Shown: piece by piece, positions 9,760 through 18,389 of the stretch
How the letters are laid out: the number at the start of each line of letters is the position of its first letter
Numbering within the stretch: the stretch's first letter is position 1
Origin: Labrenzia sp. VG12
GTDB lineage: Bacteria > Pseudomonadota > Alphaproteobacteria > Rhizobiales > Stappiaceae
Assembly: GCF_002237595.1 (NCBI RefSeq)
Contig: NZ_CP022529.1
Span: 2,852,001-2,916,000 of the forward strand
Reading direction: 5' to 3'
Length of the DNA: 64,000 bases
Position numbers and translations under genes: made by a program
Notes under the pieces: generated by a model
Databases searched by the model: none
What the model saw: the letters and a program-made list of their open reading frames with translations, nothing else
Told to the model about the DNA's origin: nothing

Positions 9760-11133
9760 TCAGGTTTGCAGTCCCAGTCTTTGTCTGAGGGAGAGCGGTC
9801 CCGAAGCCGCCTCCGACACATGTCCGCGGTCGCGCAGGATGGGCACGACCGACCGGGAAAACTCGTCGAAACTTCCCGGAAAATGGGTTGGGGTGATCAC
9901 GAAGCCGTCACAGGCCCCGGCGAGGAAATAGCTTTCCAGCTGGTCGGCCACCTGCTCGGGCGTCCCGACAAGACGCGGGGTCGAGGTGCTGCGCGCCATG
10001 CGGATGGCAATCTCGCCGAGCGTCCAGTCCCGGTCCTTGTCTTCCTGCCGGATCCGCTCAAGCCAGGGGAACGCCGCACCGCCGTCCACGGCCGCCTTTT
10101 GAGCCGATGGCCCGCTGGCACTTTTCAGCACCTCTTCAATCGGTGTCTCGGGGCAAAACCCGGTGGCATCAAGGCCGAGCATGCCGGACAGGAACGCGAC
10201 GGCGACATCCGTGTGAATGAGTTCGTCCAGATAGTCCGCCCGGGCCCTTGCGATGGCTTCCGTTTCGCCGATCACGGGCTGGACCGCCGTCAGAAGAAAC
10301 AGCTTCTCCGGATCGCGACCGCGTTCGGCCGCCCTTCGGCGCACATCCGCGCGCAGTTCCGACATGCCGTCCGCATCGGCCTGGATCGCAAAGATGACGT
10401 CCACCCATTTTGCGGAAAAGTCCCGGCCGCGCGGCGAGACGCCGACACTCATCAGGATCGGTTCTCCGGCAGGGCCTGCCGGCAGCGACAAAGGACCGCG
10501 CAACTTGAACAGGTCTCCGTCGTGATCGATCGGTCGGACCTTGTCGGTATCGGCGTAGATCCCGGCGGCCTTGTCGGCGACCATGGCGTCCTGGTCCCAG
10601 GACTGCCAGAGGCTTTTGCAGATCTCCAGCGTCTCTTCGGCCCTGTCATAGGATTCCGGAGACGTGAGTTTCGGGAAGTGACCGAAATTGTGTCCGTTGC
10701 TCGGTCCGGCAGACGTAACGACATTCCAGGAAATCCGGCCGCGACTGAAGTGATCCAGCGTGCTCAACGTGCGCGCCAGATGATAGGGTTCCATGAAGGT
10801 CGTGGACAGAGTGACCGTGAAGCCGAGCGACTGTGTGACAGAGGCCATCAGCGACACGAGCTGGCTCGGATCATGCCGGATCGCGCCAACCGCGCCGCGC
10901 TTCAGGAAGGTCTCGTAATCGTCATTCAGGCCGGTCGTCACGCTCAGGGATTCGGGAATGAAGGCCAGGTCGAAACCGCCACGCTCCAGCGTGACGGCCG
11001 TGTCCTTGAACAGGTCCGGATCGCAATAGTCGGTCTCGCTGTAAGGGTGCCGCCACATCCCGGCGAAGTGACTGCCGGGAACGAGGATATACCCGGCCAG
11101 GAACATGCGACGACTGGCAATATCTGAAACCAA
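9760..11133 (-). CDS. Flavin-dependent monooxygenase, NtaA/SnaA/DszA (LLM) family
   Basis: The frame encodes about 457 residues, normal for FMNH2-dependent monooxygenases of the nitrilotriacetate/dibenzothiophene-sulfone class. Family features include the N-terminal stretch with GSHFAGMWRHP, the TLDHFSRGRISWNVVTS segment, and the C-terminal LVGTPEQVADQL and DGFVITP segments. Members use reduced flavin from a separate reductase; none is visible nearby. The start is not certain. The longest frame begins at a TTG at 11148, but a GAAGGGGG ribosome site precedes a second in-frame TTG at 11133, which I prefer; the first ATG is at 11106 with no ribosome site. It ends 81 bases before the synthetase start on the same strand, so it probably belongs to the peptide operon and may oxidise a building block or the product. 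Substrate unknown. Confidence 0.9.
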   Translation of the reverse strand: MVSDIASRRMFLAGYILVPGSHFAGMWRHPYSETDYCDPDLFKDTAVTLERGGFDLAFIPESLSVTTGLNDDYETFLKRGAVGAIRHDPSQLVSLMASVTQSLGFTVTLSTTFMEPYHLARTLSTLDHFSRGRISWNVVTSAGPSNGHNFGHFPKLTSPESYDRAEETLEICKSLWQSWDQDAMVADKAAGIYADTDKVRPIDHDGDLFKLRGPLSLPAGPAGEPILMSVGVSPRGRDFSAKWVDVIFAIQADADGMSELRADVRRRAAERGRDPEKLFLLTAVQPVIGETEAIARARADYLDELIHTDVAVAFLSGMLGLDATGFCPETPIEEVLKSASGPSAQKAAVDGGAAFPWLERIRQEDKDRDWTLGEIAIRMARSTSTPRLVGTPEQVADQLESYFLAGACDGFVITPTHFPGSFDEFSRSVVPILRDRGHVSEAASGPLSLRQRLGLQT

Positions 11134-11250
11134 TTCGGCCCCCTTCAAGGCGTTAGAAGGATCGACTCACTTAAACTTAAAATTGCACCCTTTCACTCTT
11201 CACATTCTTTCCTCAACGGCAAGATAAATCACGCAGCTGATTTTCCATCA

Positions 11251-11279
11251 AAAAATTTGTTAATTTTCCTTAACAAATT
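11251..11279 (-). terminator. AT-rich hairpin with T-run downstream of the methyltransferase gene
   Basis: AATTTGTTAA (11254-11263) and TTAACAAATT (11270-11279) form a perfect 10-bp inverted repeat around a 6-base loop, 21 bases past the methyltransferase stop. On the minus strand the stem is followed by TTTTT, so it could terminate transcription and separate the methyltransferase from the monooxygenase-synthetase unit. The stem is AT-rich and weak for a terminator; a regulator operator in the promoter region of the monooxygenase is an equally good reading. The gap 11149-11300 is clearly more AT-rich than its neighbours. Confidence 0.5.
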
Positions 11280-11300
11280 CCGAAATCGAAGAGACACAGT

Positions 11301-11981
11301 TTATTTACTTTGCCGCCTGAACACCAACAGCGTATTGCCGTACCACAGTCTTGGTATTTCCCTTTCCTCGACAAGGTCAAACCCTGATTCCAGCACCTGC
11401 CGCCTCAGCGCAGCTGTCTTGACCTGTGTCACCCATTCACCCGAAAAGATGTAGTCGTCGAGATTATGCGCCAGACGGCGCCAGAACGGGCCTTCGACCA
11501 TGTCCTTGAACAGGAAGATCCCGTCCGGAGCCACGCGCTCCAGGGACTGGGCGACAGCCCTCGCCCTGTCCTTCTCGGCAATATGATGAAGAACATCAAT
11601 CATCGTTACCACGTCGAACCGGTCGGAAGGCAGGTCTTCGAACCCGCCGATTTTCTGAAAGGAGACCTGCTCCCCATGCCCCGTGCGTCCGGCGGCCGTT
11701 CGCGCCGACACAAGCGCACCTTCGTGGACGTCACAGCCGACGGCTTCGCGAATTCGTCCGGCGGCAAGCAGGATTGCAAGAAGGGAGCCGTTGCCACTGC
11801 CGACATCAAGGAGCCTGGCTCCCGGTGGCACATGCCGTTCGATCTCGTCGAATGGGCAGACATAGGGCCGCGCCGAAATCAGGCGGCGCAACAGTTTCGG
11901 CTCGTAGTCATAGAGATCGTAGAGGAACCGGCTGAGGTCGCGCCGATCGAAACTGAATGTTCCCGAACTGGACGCCACCAC
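11301..11981 (-). CDS. Class I SAM-dependent methyltransferase
   Basis: The 226-residue product has the Rossmann-type methyltransferase core: motif I LLDVGSGNGSLLAIL (about 57-71), an acidic residue ending strand 2, DVVTMIDVLHHIAEKDRA (about 125-142), and APDGIFLFKDMVEG after it. Size and the LHHI segment fit the methyltransferase 11/25 group that acts on small molecules. Translation probably starts at one of two adjacent GTG codons (11981 or 11978), both preceded by AAGGAG. It reads toward the monooxygenase and peptide synthetase, so it may methylate the peptide or a precursor, but a hairpin in the intervening gap argues for separate transcription. Substrate not identifiable from sequence. 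Confidence 0.88.
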   Translation of the reverse strand: MVASSSGTFSFDRRDLSRFLYDLYDYEPKLLRRLISARPYVCPFDEIERHVPPGARLLDVGSGNGSLLAILLAAGRIREAVGCDVHEGALVSARTAAGRTGHGEQVSFQKIGGFEDLPSDRFDVVTMIDVLHHIAEKDRARAVAQSLERVAPDGIFLFKDMVEGPFWRRLAHNLDDYIFSGEWVTQVKTAALRRQVLESGFDLVEEREIPRLWYGNTLLVFRRQSK

Positions 11982-12258
11982 CCGCTCCTTCAGTCTCGAA
12001 TGCCCGGCAACGCGGCCGGATCGTTAACCACAAGTTGCGATGACGCAACGCAATGCAAGACGACTTAAGCAAATTATTCCAGCTTTGACCAGTGCAACAA
12101 TCCCGCTTGCCACACAGGGGTTTTCTTGCAAGTCTGCAGCTTGTGCCTTGGCCGGCTGTGCACCGGAAGGCATTGAGAGGCCTTGATTTTATGCCGGCTT
12201 TGAACAGTGAGATCAGCCGGACGGCCCGACACACCGGTCCGTTTTCAGGGAGTTCCGG

Positions 12259-13365
12259 ATGAACGTTGCTGATGACGAGGTTGAAGCAAAGGCCGTGGCG
12301 GGCAAACCTCGGAAGCGCCACGGGTTGAGCCGCACAGACAAGGCGATTGCCTACCTGATGCTGCTCGGCTTCGCTTCCATTGTTCTTTGGCCCCTGACCT
12401 TCTTCATCATCGGCCCTGGTGAGGTCGGCGTGCTTTTCCGCACCCTGACAACCGGCACCGATACCAGTTTTGTTTTCACTGAAGGCATCAATGCAAAATG
12501 GCCCTGGAACCGGGTCTACCGGTATGAGGTCCGGGTGCAGAAACAGGACGACACCGTTCACGGCCTTGCCGCCGACGGACTGCGTATCACCAGCGACATT
12601 TCCGTCCTGTTTCACCCCAAGGCCGAAAATGCAGGCAAGCTTCACAAGACCATCGGCCCCGAGTATGCGGAACGCTTCGTTCGGCCAACCGCGATCGAGG
12701 CCATCCGTTCCGTCATCGGCAAATATGATCCGCACGAGCTCTACCAGGTGGATCTGACCCGGCTGGAAACCGAGGTCATGGAGGCTATCGACTCCAATGA
12801 ACAGGACCTGGTAATCTTCGAACAGGTCATTCTCCGACGCATTCAGCTGCCGAAGGAACTCAATCAGGCCATTTCGCGAAAACTGACCGAAGAACAGAAT
12901 GCGCTCGCCTATGATTACGTGCTTGAACAGGCACGCAAGGAGGCCGAACGCAAGCGCATCGACGCCATCGGCTACCAGACCTTCTACTCAATCGTGGCAG
13001 ACGCGCTGACACCACAGCTACTGACCTGGCGCGGGATCGAGGCCACCGTGGAACTTGCCCAGTCCAACAACAGCAAGATCGTGATCGTTGGCAGTGGCGA
13101 AGATCAGTTGCCGCTCATTCTGGGCAGCGACATCACCAAACAGCCGGACCTGCCGGCGCCGGCGGCCGTCAATCCGCAGCACTATCGGCTGCCGGATTTT
13201 GCAACCCTGCCCAAGCTGTTCCCCGATCCCCCTCAGGCACATACTCCAGCAAACGCAGAGGACAAAATGGACGCCGACAGTCCCAGTGCGACCGACGAAC
13301 CGCCGATGGATACCGGAACCGAAGAGACGGAAAACACGGATAATAAGCAGAGGAATGAAAACTAA
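12259..13365 (+). CDS. SPFH/band-7 (prohibitin-like) membrane protein
   Basis: 368 residues. A cytoplasmic basic N-terminus is followed by one membrane span at about 32-52, then the SPFH domain beginning IIGPGEVGVLFRTL and continuing through the region with ITSDISVLFHP and ERFVRPTAIEAIRSVIGKY. A helical stretch rich in Glu, Lys and Arg (about 210-245) is the usual oligomerising coiled coil. The tail after about residue 295 is acidic and low-complexity (many Asp, Glu, Thr, Pro). Prohibitin/flotillin relatives form ring scaffolds in the membrane and often hold proteases or act in membrane quality control. AGGGAG lies before the ATG. The DUF697 gene follows 94 bases on, then a small membrane peptide, suggesting a membrane-maintenance unit. 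Confidence 0.9.
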   Translation: MNVADDEVEAKAVAGKPRKRHGLSRTDKAIAYLMLLGFASIVLWPLTFFIIGPGEVGVLFRTLTTGTDTSFVFTEGINAKWPWNRVYRYEVRVQKQDDTVHGLAADGLRITSDISVLFHPKAENAGKLHKTIGPEYAERFVRPTAIEAIRSVIGKYDPHELYQVDLTRLETEVMEAIDSNEQDLVIFEQVILRRIQLPKELNQAISRKLTEEQNALAYDYVLEQARKEAERKRIDAIGYQTFYSIVADALTPQLLTWRGIEATVELAQSNNSKIVIVGSGEDQLPLILGSDITKQPDLPAPAAVNPQHYRLPDFATLPKLFPDPPQAHTPANAEDKMDADSPSATDEPPMDTGTEETENTDNKQRNEN

Positions 13366-13459
13366 ACTCTGGATTGCAAGATTGAATTCGCAGCCTTCTC
13401 AAGCTACTCTCACCTAGGGGAAGCAGCGCGGTGCTGCCAAGCTGAAAGGAATATGTGAC

Positions 13460-14038
13460 ATGACGACGAAGTCCACTCGCACAGGTTCCACCAAGGCAGG
13501 ACCGGCCGACAAGGCCGAAGAAGCCGAGAAACTCGCAGAAAACACGGAAAAGACCGAACAGGCGGAAATGACCGCTGAAGAACGCACCGAGCGCGCGGAC
13601 AAGATCATTCGGGATCATGTCATCGTCGGCACGGGCACCGGCCTCATTCCCATTCCGGTTTTCGACCTCGTCGCGGCTATTGGCACCCAGCTCAACCTGA
13701 TCCGCAAGCTGGCGCAGGCCTATGACGTGCCCTTCTCGGAAAATGCTGCCAAATCGGCTGTCACGGCATTGCTGGGCAGTCTTGGCGGTGTTGGCGCAGG
13801 GACTTTCATCGCCTCGAGTTTCATGAAGACCATTCCAGTCGTCGGAACGGCGCTGGGGATAGCGGGATCCGGTGCTACGCTCGGCGCTTTCACCTACGCC
13901 GTCGGAAAGGTGTTCCAGCAGCATTTTGAATCCGGTGGCGATGTACTGAACTTTGACGCCCAGGCCTACAAGGATCACTTCAAGAAGATGATCCGGAAAG
14001 GCGAAGACGTGGCGGAAGACAAACCGGAAGCCGCCTGA
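13460..14038 (+). CDS. DUF697 family protein
   Basis: 192 residues. The first 45 are charged and low-complexity (Lys, Glu, Ala, Thr). From about residue 50 the product reads as a DUF697 domain: RADKIIRDHVIVGTGTGLIP, then PIPVFDLVAAIGTQLNLI, a Gly/Ala-rich stretch near 110-125 and the hydrophobic VVGTALGIAGSGATLGAFTY. In other bacteria the domain occurs alone or fused to GTPases such as the YcjF type and associates with the inner membrane. AAAGGA precedes the ATG. Its stop overlaps the ATG of the next small gene (TGATG), so the two are translationally coupled. Function unknown. Confidence 0.82.
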   Translation: MTTKSTRTGSTKAGPADKAEEAEKLAENTEKTEQAEMTAEERTERADKIIRDHVIVGTGTGLIPIPVFDLVAAIGTQLNLIRKLAQAYDVPFSENAAKSAVTALLGSLGGVGAGTFIASSFMKTIPVVGTALGIAGSGATLGAFTYAVGKVFQQHFESGGDVLNFDAQAYKDHFKKMIRKGEDVAEDKPEAA

Positions 14039-14214
14039 TGTATGTTGCCCCGCTGATCATATACCTGTTCCTGTGCGTGCTCGTGGGTTACCGGGGTAGA
14101 GAAACGCGCCTGGGTTCCTTCGGCTGTTTTCTGGCCAGCGTGATCTTCACGCCGGTGCTGGTTTTCGTTGTTCTGCTCTTGACGGAACCGCCGAAATACC
14201 TGTCCCAGAAATAG
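14038..14214 (+). CDS. Small membrane protein, 58 residues
   Basis: The frame starts at the ATG that overlaps the stop of the DUF697 gene (TGATG) and ends at the TAG at 14212-14214. The product has two hydrophobic stretches, about residues 4-17 and 31-49, separated by a short basic loop containing YRGRETR, so it is probably a two-span hairpin in the inner membrane with a polar C-terminus. Support comes from the coupled start, clear membrane character and the strong terminator 50 bases after its stop. No family was recognised. Confidence 0.72.
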   Translation: MYVAPLIIYLFLCVLVGYRGRETRLGSFGCFLASVIFTPVLVFVVLLLTEPPKYLSQK

Positions 14215-14264
14215 GGCGTTCCCGGCTTCATTGTACGAAGCCCTGAGCATTTGACGAATTGCAA

Positions 14265-14304
14265 AAAAGGGCCGGCGGCATGACACCATGCCGCCGGCCC
14301 TTTT
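14265..14304. terminator. Strong bidirectional intrinsic terminator
   Basis: A perfect 18-bp inverted repeat (arms 14265-14282 and 14287-14304, loop ACAC) is flanked by an A-run on the left and a T-run on the right. The stem core is GGGCCGGCGGCATG paired with its complement. It lies between the plus-strand SPFH/DUF697 unit and the minus-strand carboxyspermidine synthase gene, whose stop is at 14326, and can serve both. Confidence 0.93.
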
Positions 14305-14325
14305 CTTTCAGTGTCTGCGCAAGAC

Positions 14326-15564
14326 TTAGAATTCGATCGGCCGGTCGCCGTCGGCGTCCTTGATGCGGGTCGGCAGGCCGATCCGGTTCAGGATGCCCAG
14401 AAACGGGTGCGGCGGCAGTTCTTCCACATTGGCCATCTTCTTCACGTCCCATTCGCCGGTCGCGATCAGCATGGCCGCGGCCACCGGCGGCACGCCGGCT
14501 GTATAGGAAATGCCCTGGCTGCCGACTTCCTCATAGGCTTCCTTGTGGTCGGCAACGTTGTAGATGAACACCTCGTGCTCCTTGCCGTCCTTGATGCCTT
14601 TCACGAAATCGCCGATGCAGGTCTTGCCTTCATATTCCGGCGCCAGTGAGGACGGATCCGGCAGGCAGGCCTTGACCACCTTCAGCGGCACCACTTCCAG
14701 CCCTTCGGCCGTGGTGACCGGCTGCTCGGAAAGCAGGCCGATGTTCTTCAGAACGGTAAAGACATTGATGTAATGCTCGCCAAAGCCCATCCAGAAGCGC
14801 ACATCCGCGCCGTCCATGTTCTTGGCCAGCGAATGCACTTCGTCATGGCCGCAGAGATAGGCCATGCGCTTGCCGACCACCGGCAGGTCGTATTCCTTGC
14901 CGATCTCGAACATCTTGTTCGACTGCCATTCGCCCTTCTGCCAGGAATAGACGGTGCCGGTGAACTCACGGAAATTGATTTCCGGATCGAAATTGGTGGC
15001 AAAGTAGCGGCTGTGGCTGCCTGCATTGATGTCGACAATGTCGACCTCGGTGACCTTGTCGAGATAGTCGTCCTTGGCAAGGCGCGCATAGGCATTGACG
15101 ACGCCCGGATCAAATCCGGCCCCGAGAATGGCCGTGACGCCGGCCTTCTCACAGTCGTCGGCCCGCTTCCATTCATAATTGGCATACCAGGGCGGGGTTT
15201 CGCAGATCTTGCCCGGCTCTTCGTGGATGGCCGTATCGATATAGGCCGCACCGGTCTTGAGGCAGGCGCTGAGCACCGACATGTTCAGGAAGGCGGTGCC
15301 GACATTGATGACGATCTCGGATTTGGTGCTCCGGATCAGGTCTGCGGTCGCGTCGATGTCGAGTGCATTGAGTTCGTGGCCCTCCAGAACGCCCGGTTGC
15401 TTCAGGGCCTTCTTTTCATGAACGGTCTTGATGATCTCGTCGCATTTGGAGCCCGTACGCGAGGCAATGTGAATGTCGCCGAGGACATCGTTGTTCTGCG
15501 CACATTTATGCGCCACCACCTGGGCGACACCACCGGCGCCGATGATAAGGACGTTCTTTTTCAT
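14326..15564 (-). CDS. Carboxy(nor)spermidine synthase, saccharopine dehydrogenase family
   Basis: About 412 residues from the ATG at 15564, where the product begins MKKNVLIIGAGGVAQVVAHK, an N-terminal Rossmann fold. A longer frame from 15615 would add 17 residues and overlap the upstream gene, so I reject it. The body is typical of the lysine-1/saccharopine reductase family: VINVGTAFLNMSVLSACLKT, AAYIDTAIHE, ILGAGFDPGVVNAYA, and IGDFVKGIKDGKEHEVFIYN near the end. Family members condense putrescine (or diaminopropane) with aspartate semialdehyde, using NADPH, to make carboxyspermidine (or carboxynorspermidine). The decarboxylase for the next step is immediately upstream, 47 bases away on the same strand. 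Together they give spermidine without S-adenosylmethionine decarboxylase. Confidence 0.92.
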   Translation of the reverse strand: MKKNVLIIGAGGVAQVVAHKCAQNNDVLGDIHIASRTGSKCDEIIKTVHEKKALKQPGVLEGHELNALDIDATADLIRSTKSEIVINVGTAFLNMSVLSACLKTGAAYIDTAIHEEPGKICETPPWYANYEWKRADDCEKAGVTAILGAGFDPGVVNAYARLAKDDYLDKVTEVDIVDINAGSHSRYFATNFDPEINFREFTGTVYSWQKGEWQSNKMFEIGKEYDLPVVGKRMAYLCGHDEVHSLAKNMDGADVRFWMGFGEHYINVFTVLKNIGLLSEQPVTTAEGLEVVPLKVVKACLPDPSSLAPEYEGKTCIGDFVKGIKDGKEHEVFIYNVADHKEAYEEVGSQGISYTAGVPPVAAAMLIATGEWDVKKMANVEELPPHPFLGILNRIGLPTRIKDADGDRPIEF

Positions 15565-15611
15565 GAGGTTTCTTACCTTCCCTGGAACTTGGGGGTGTTC
15601 GGGTTCAAGTC

Positions 15612-16709
15612 TCAAGACAGACTTTGTTCGTAATCCTGGTAGGTGAATTCGCGCACCGGCACGATCGTGCCGTCCAGCTCCTTCATGGCGATGGCCGGCA
15701 TTTTCACACCGTTGAACCAGTTTTTCTTGACCATCGTGTAACCGGCTGCGTCCTGGATGGAAACCCGGTCACCGGTCCTGAGTTCGGCCGGGAACCTGAA
15801 CTCGCCGAAAATGTCGCCGGCAAGACAGGATTTGCCGCAGATCATGTAGGAATGCGCGCCCTCATCAGGGCTCACCTTGGCACTTTCCCGGTAGATCAGA
15901 AGGTCAAGCATGTGGGCTTCGATGGACGCGTCGACAATTGCCAGGTTCTTGCCGTTGAAGAGCGTGTCGAGCACGGTGGTCTCCAGCGTGGTCGACCGAG
16001 TGATCGAGGCCTCGCCCGGTTCCAGATAGACCTGGACGCCGTATTTTTCCGAGAACGCCTTCAGGCGGTCCGCAAACAGGTCGAGCGGGTAGTCGTCGCC
16101 GGTAAAGTGGATCCCGCCGCCGAGGCTGACCCATTCCACACGCTCAAGCAGGCTGCCGAATTTCTGCTCGATGTCGCCGAGCATGCGATCGAACAGCGAG
16201 AAATCATCATTTTCACAATTGTTGTGGATCATGAAGCCGCTGATCCGGTCGATGACCCTTTCCACCTTGACCACATCCCATTCGCCGAGACGCGAGAACG
16301 GACGCGCCGGATCCGCAAGATCAAAGCTGGAGGAACTCACCTGCGGGTTGAGACGAAGGCCACGCACGATACCGGCCGCCTTGTCGCCAAAGCGGTCCAG
16401 CTGACTGATCGAGTTGAAGATGATCTTGTCGGCATGCGAGATCACCTCGTCGATCTCGTAGTCGGCATAGGCAACCGAATAGGCGTGCGTTTCCTTGCCG
16501 AACCGTTCATGGCCAAGCCGCACCTCGTTCAGGGACGACGATGTCGTGCCATCCATGTACTCGCGCATGAAATCGAACACGCACCAGGTGGCAAAGCATT
16601 TCAGTGCCAGAAGCGCCTTGGCACCGGAACGTTCACGCACATAGGCGATCTTTTCCAGGTTTCGGAGCAGACCGGCTTTGTCGATCAGGTAATACGGGGT
16701 CTCGATCAT
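15612..16709 (-). CDS. nspC: Carboxynorspermidine/carboxyspermidine decarboxylase
   Basis: 365 residues, PLP-dependent alanine-racemase/decarboxylase fold. The probable PLP lysine is K37 in LLALKCF. Later motifs are EWVSLGGGIHFTGDDYP, VYLEPGEASI (phosphate-binding region) and CGKSCLAGDIFGEF, which carries the catalytic Cys contributed across the dimer interface. The ATG at 16709 has GGAGA just upstream. It decarboxylates carboxyspermidine/carboxynorspermidine to the polyamine. The partner synthase follows in the same transcript. Whether spermidine or norspermidine is the product cannot be read from sequence; spermidine is usual in alphaproteobacteria with this pair. The 254 bases between this start and the nitroreductase stop (16710-16963) show no gene. 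Confidence 0.94.
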   Translation of the reverse strand: MIETPYYLIDKAGLLRNLEKIAYVRERSGAKALLALKCFATWCVFDFMREYMDGTTSSSLNEVRLGHERFGKETHAYSVAYADYEIDEVISHADKIIFNSISQLDRFGDKAAGIVRGLRLNPQVSSSSFDLADPARPFSRLGEWDVVKVERVIDRISGFMIHNNCENDDFSLFDRMLGDIEQKFGSLLERVEWVSLGGGIHFTGDDYPLDLFADRLKAFSEKYGVQVYLEPGEASITRSTTLETTVLDTLFNGKNLAIVDASIEAHMLDLLIYRESAKVSPDEGAHSYMICGKSCLAGDIFGEFRFPAELRTGDRVSIQDAAGYTMVKKNWFNGVKMPAIAMKELDGTIVPVREFTYQDYEQSLS

Positions 16710-16963
16710 GTGTCTCCAGGTCCAACCCGCCTCGTGCGGGCGTTTGTTGCGTATGGGTAAGAGACGGCACGCCCTTCAAATTCGGCCTCGCTTGCACAGG
16801 TCACTGACCAGGCTTCAGTCCGCCTGACAGGACCTCGATCTCCGGACCGGGCTTGCTGTTTGCGTGACGGATATCGCCTCCATCCCGCATTGACAAGCAG
16901 GTTTGGAAAATCTCCTGTTTTCAGCGGCCTGCCCCATCTTGCATGCGATCGGCACACCAGGCC

Positions 16964-17794
16964 TCAGGTCAGCTTGAAACCCTTGGCCCGGACAAAGGCC
17001 CCAAAGCTGTCGCGTTCCGGCAATGAATACTGGCGGCTCTTGTCTTCCGACCAGCCATATGTCGCCGTGAGACCATGGCGTTCGGGCGTGCGTTGCTCCG
17101 TGTAAGGCTGCAGGGCCTCTCTGCGCCGGTCATAGTCGGCAATCACCGTCTCCGGGTCACTTTCCTGGAACCGGTCCTCATGCACGGTCACGGACAAGGG
17201 CAACCGGACACTGATGGTCGGCGCAGTCTGCTTCGGATAGCCATAGGCGAGACCGGCAACGGGAAAGACATGGTTGGGCAGGTTCAGCAGCTCGCTCACT
17301 TTTGCGGCTTCGTTCCGGACCGCGCTGATCGGACAACAGCCAAGGCCGATTGCCTCGGCGGCGGTAACGAAGGCGGAAAGCGCGATCCCTGCATCGACGG
17401 CTGCATTGAAGAACGCATCCAGATGGTCATTGACGAACGGATGCCCGCGCAGCTCGTGCACCTGTCGCTGACGCCGGTTGTTGCCGCAAAAGACTGCAAG
17501 GTTCGGCACGTTTGCAAACCAGGACGCTGGACCGGCCAGTTCAAGAATGTCGGCTTTCAGGTTCGGGTCACGCACGAGAATGATGTCCCGCTGCTGCAAG
17601 TCGCTCTTTGTCGGCGACGCCAGCGCTGCGGCGCATAACAGCCGGCCGAGCTCTGCGTCGACTGTCCTGGGCTCAAAGTCGCGACAGGAGCCGCGTGCGA
17701 GCATCCCCGCCAGGACCCCGGCAGCTTCAGGAAACCGGTCCGGGTCAAACGTTTCGCCGAAACGGCGCTCGAACTGTTCCGCAAGTTTTATCAT
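16964..17794 (-). CDS. NADPH-dependent nitroreductase-family oxidoreductase (NfsA-like)
   Basis: I choose the ATG at 17794 (MIKLAEQFERRFG, 276 residues). The longer frame to 17956 adds 54 residues unlike the family and has no better ribosome site. Features are RGSCRDFEPRTVD near the N-terminus (FMN phosphate-binding Arg/Ser), AALASPTKSDLQQRDIILV, DAGIALSAFVTAAEAIGLGCCPISAVR, and VFPVAGLAYGYP. This pattern matches oxygen-insensitive, FMN-binding nitroreductases that reduce nitro or quinone compounds with NADPH. The tail near 230-260 (YDRRREALQPY...RQYSLPERDSFGAFVR) matches the NfsA-type C-terminus. It stands alone between the polyamine pair and the divergent peptide transporter; substrate unknown. 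Confidence 0.85.
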   Translation of the reverse strand: MIKLAEQFERRFGETFDPDRFPEAAGVLAGMLARGSCRDFEPRTVDAELGRLLCAAALASPTKSDLQQRDIILVRDPNLKADILELAGPASWFANVPNLAVFCGNNRRQRQVHELRGHPFVNDHLDAFFNAAVDAGIALSAFVTAAEAIGLGCCPISAVRNEAAKVSELLNLPNHVFPVAGLAYGYPKQTAPTISVRLPLSVTVHEDRFQESDPETVIADYDRRREALQPYTEQRTPERHGLTATYGWSEDKSRQYSLPERDSFGAFVRAKGFKLT

Positions 17795-18389
17795 GGCCCC
17801 ACCCGGACTGGAATTGGAAGACGGTGCGACAGGCGAATTGGCGCTCCAGAAGCTGTCGGCAAGACAATGCACCTCAGGCACCGACAGGCCAAGAGACCTG
17901 AAACAGGTCGAAAAGTCGCCATGCAACTCATGAAACTCCGACACCCACTGATACAACCAACTGAACAGGCGCTCGACACATTAACCATAATTGGCATTTG
18001 TCGCTTCTCAACAGGAGCAAATCTGCTTTCGGATTTTTCGGTTTTTGTTTCAAATTCCCGTGAACTTTTTATGCCGAAAAGCCTAAGCCCCTCTGGCCCC
18101 AACGGCAGAAAACATCCGGCGCTGCCTCGTTTGATGGACAGGCACACCAGATTGTTCCCGAACTTGCGCTTCAGAGGAACGAAATTGCACGTAACGTCAG
18201 CTGCGTAGATATACTTATCGCTTGACTCTCGAAAGTCGGAACGCTTTTTTAACCAACAGGATATCGCGGGAACGGGCCACATCATGTGAGAGAACCAACC
18301 CGGCCGCGAAGACGTCCTTAAAGCAAGGCTGGGGATCGCCATAAGATCACGCCGGAAAAACCGGCCCAGGCAAAACCGAGGGGAACTAC
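17795..18389. other. Intergenic region upstream of the peptide transporter operon
   Basis: About 600 bases with no credible gene. Part (about 17950-18260) is more AT-rich than the flanks and holds the divergent control regions of the nitroreductase gene and the transporter operon. A possible weak sigma-70 pair, TTGCAC near 18184 with GATATA about 17 bases on, points toward the transporter. I see no strong operator. Confidence 0.5.

Noticed and set aside
9766..11127. 453-codon plus-strand frame opposite the flavin monooxygenase
   Set aside because: Antisense shadow with no recognisable domain; the minus frame matches the monooxygenase family throughout.
17867..18208. 113-codon frame in the gap before the peptide transporter
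   Set aside because: No ribosome site, no family pattern, and it starts inside the nitroreductase upstream region; treated as chance.
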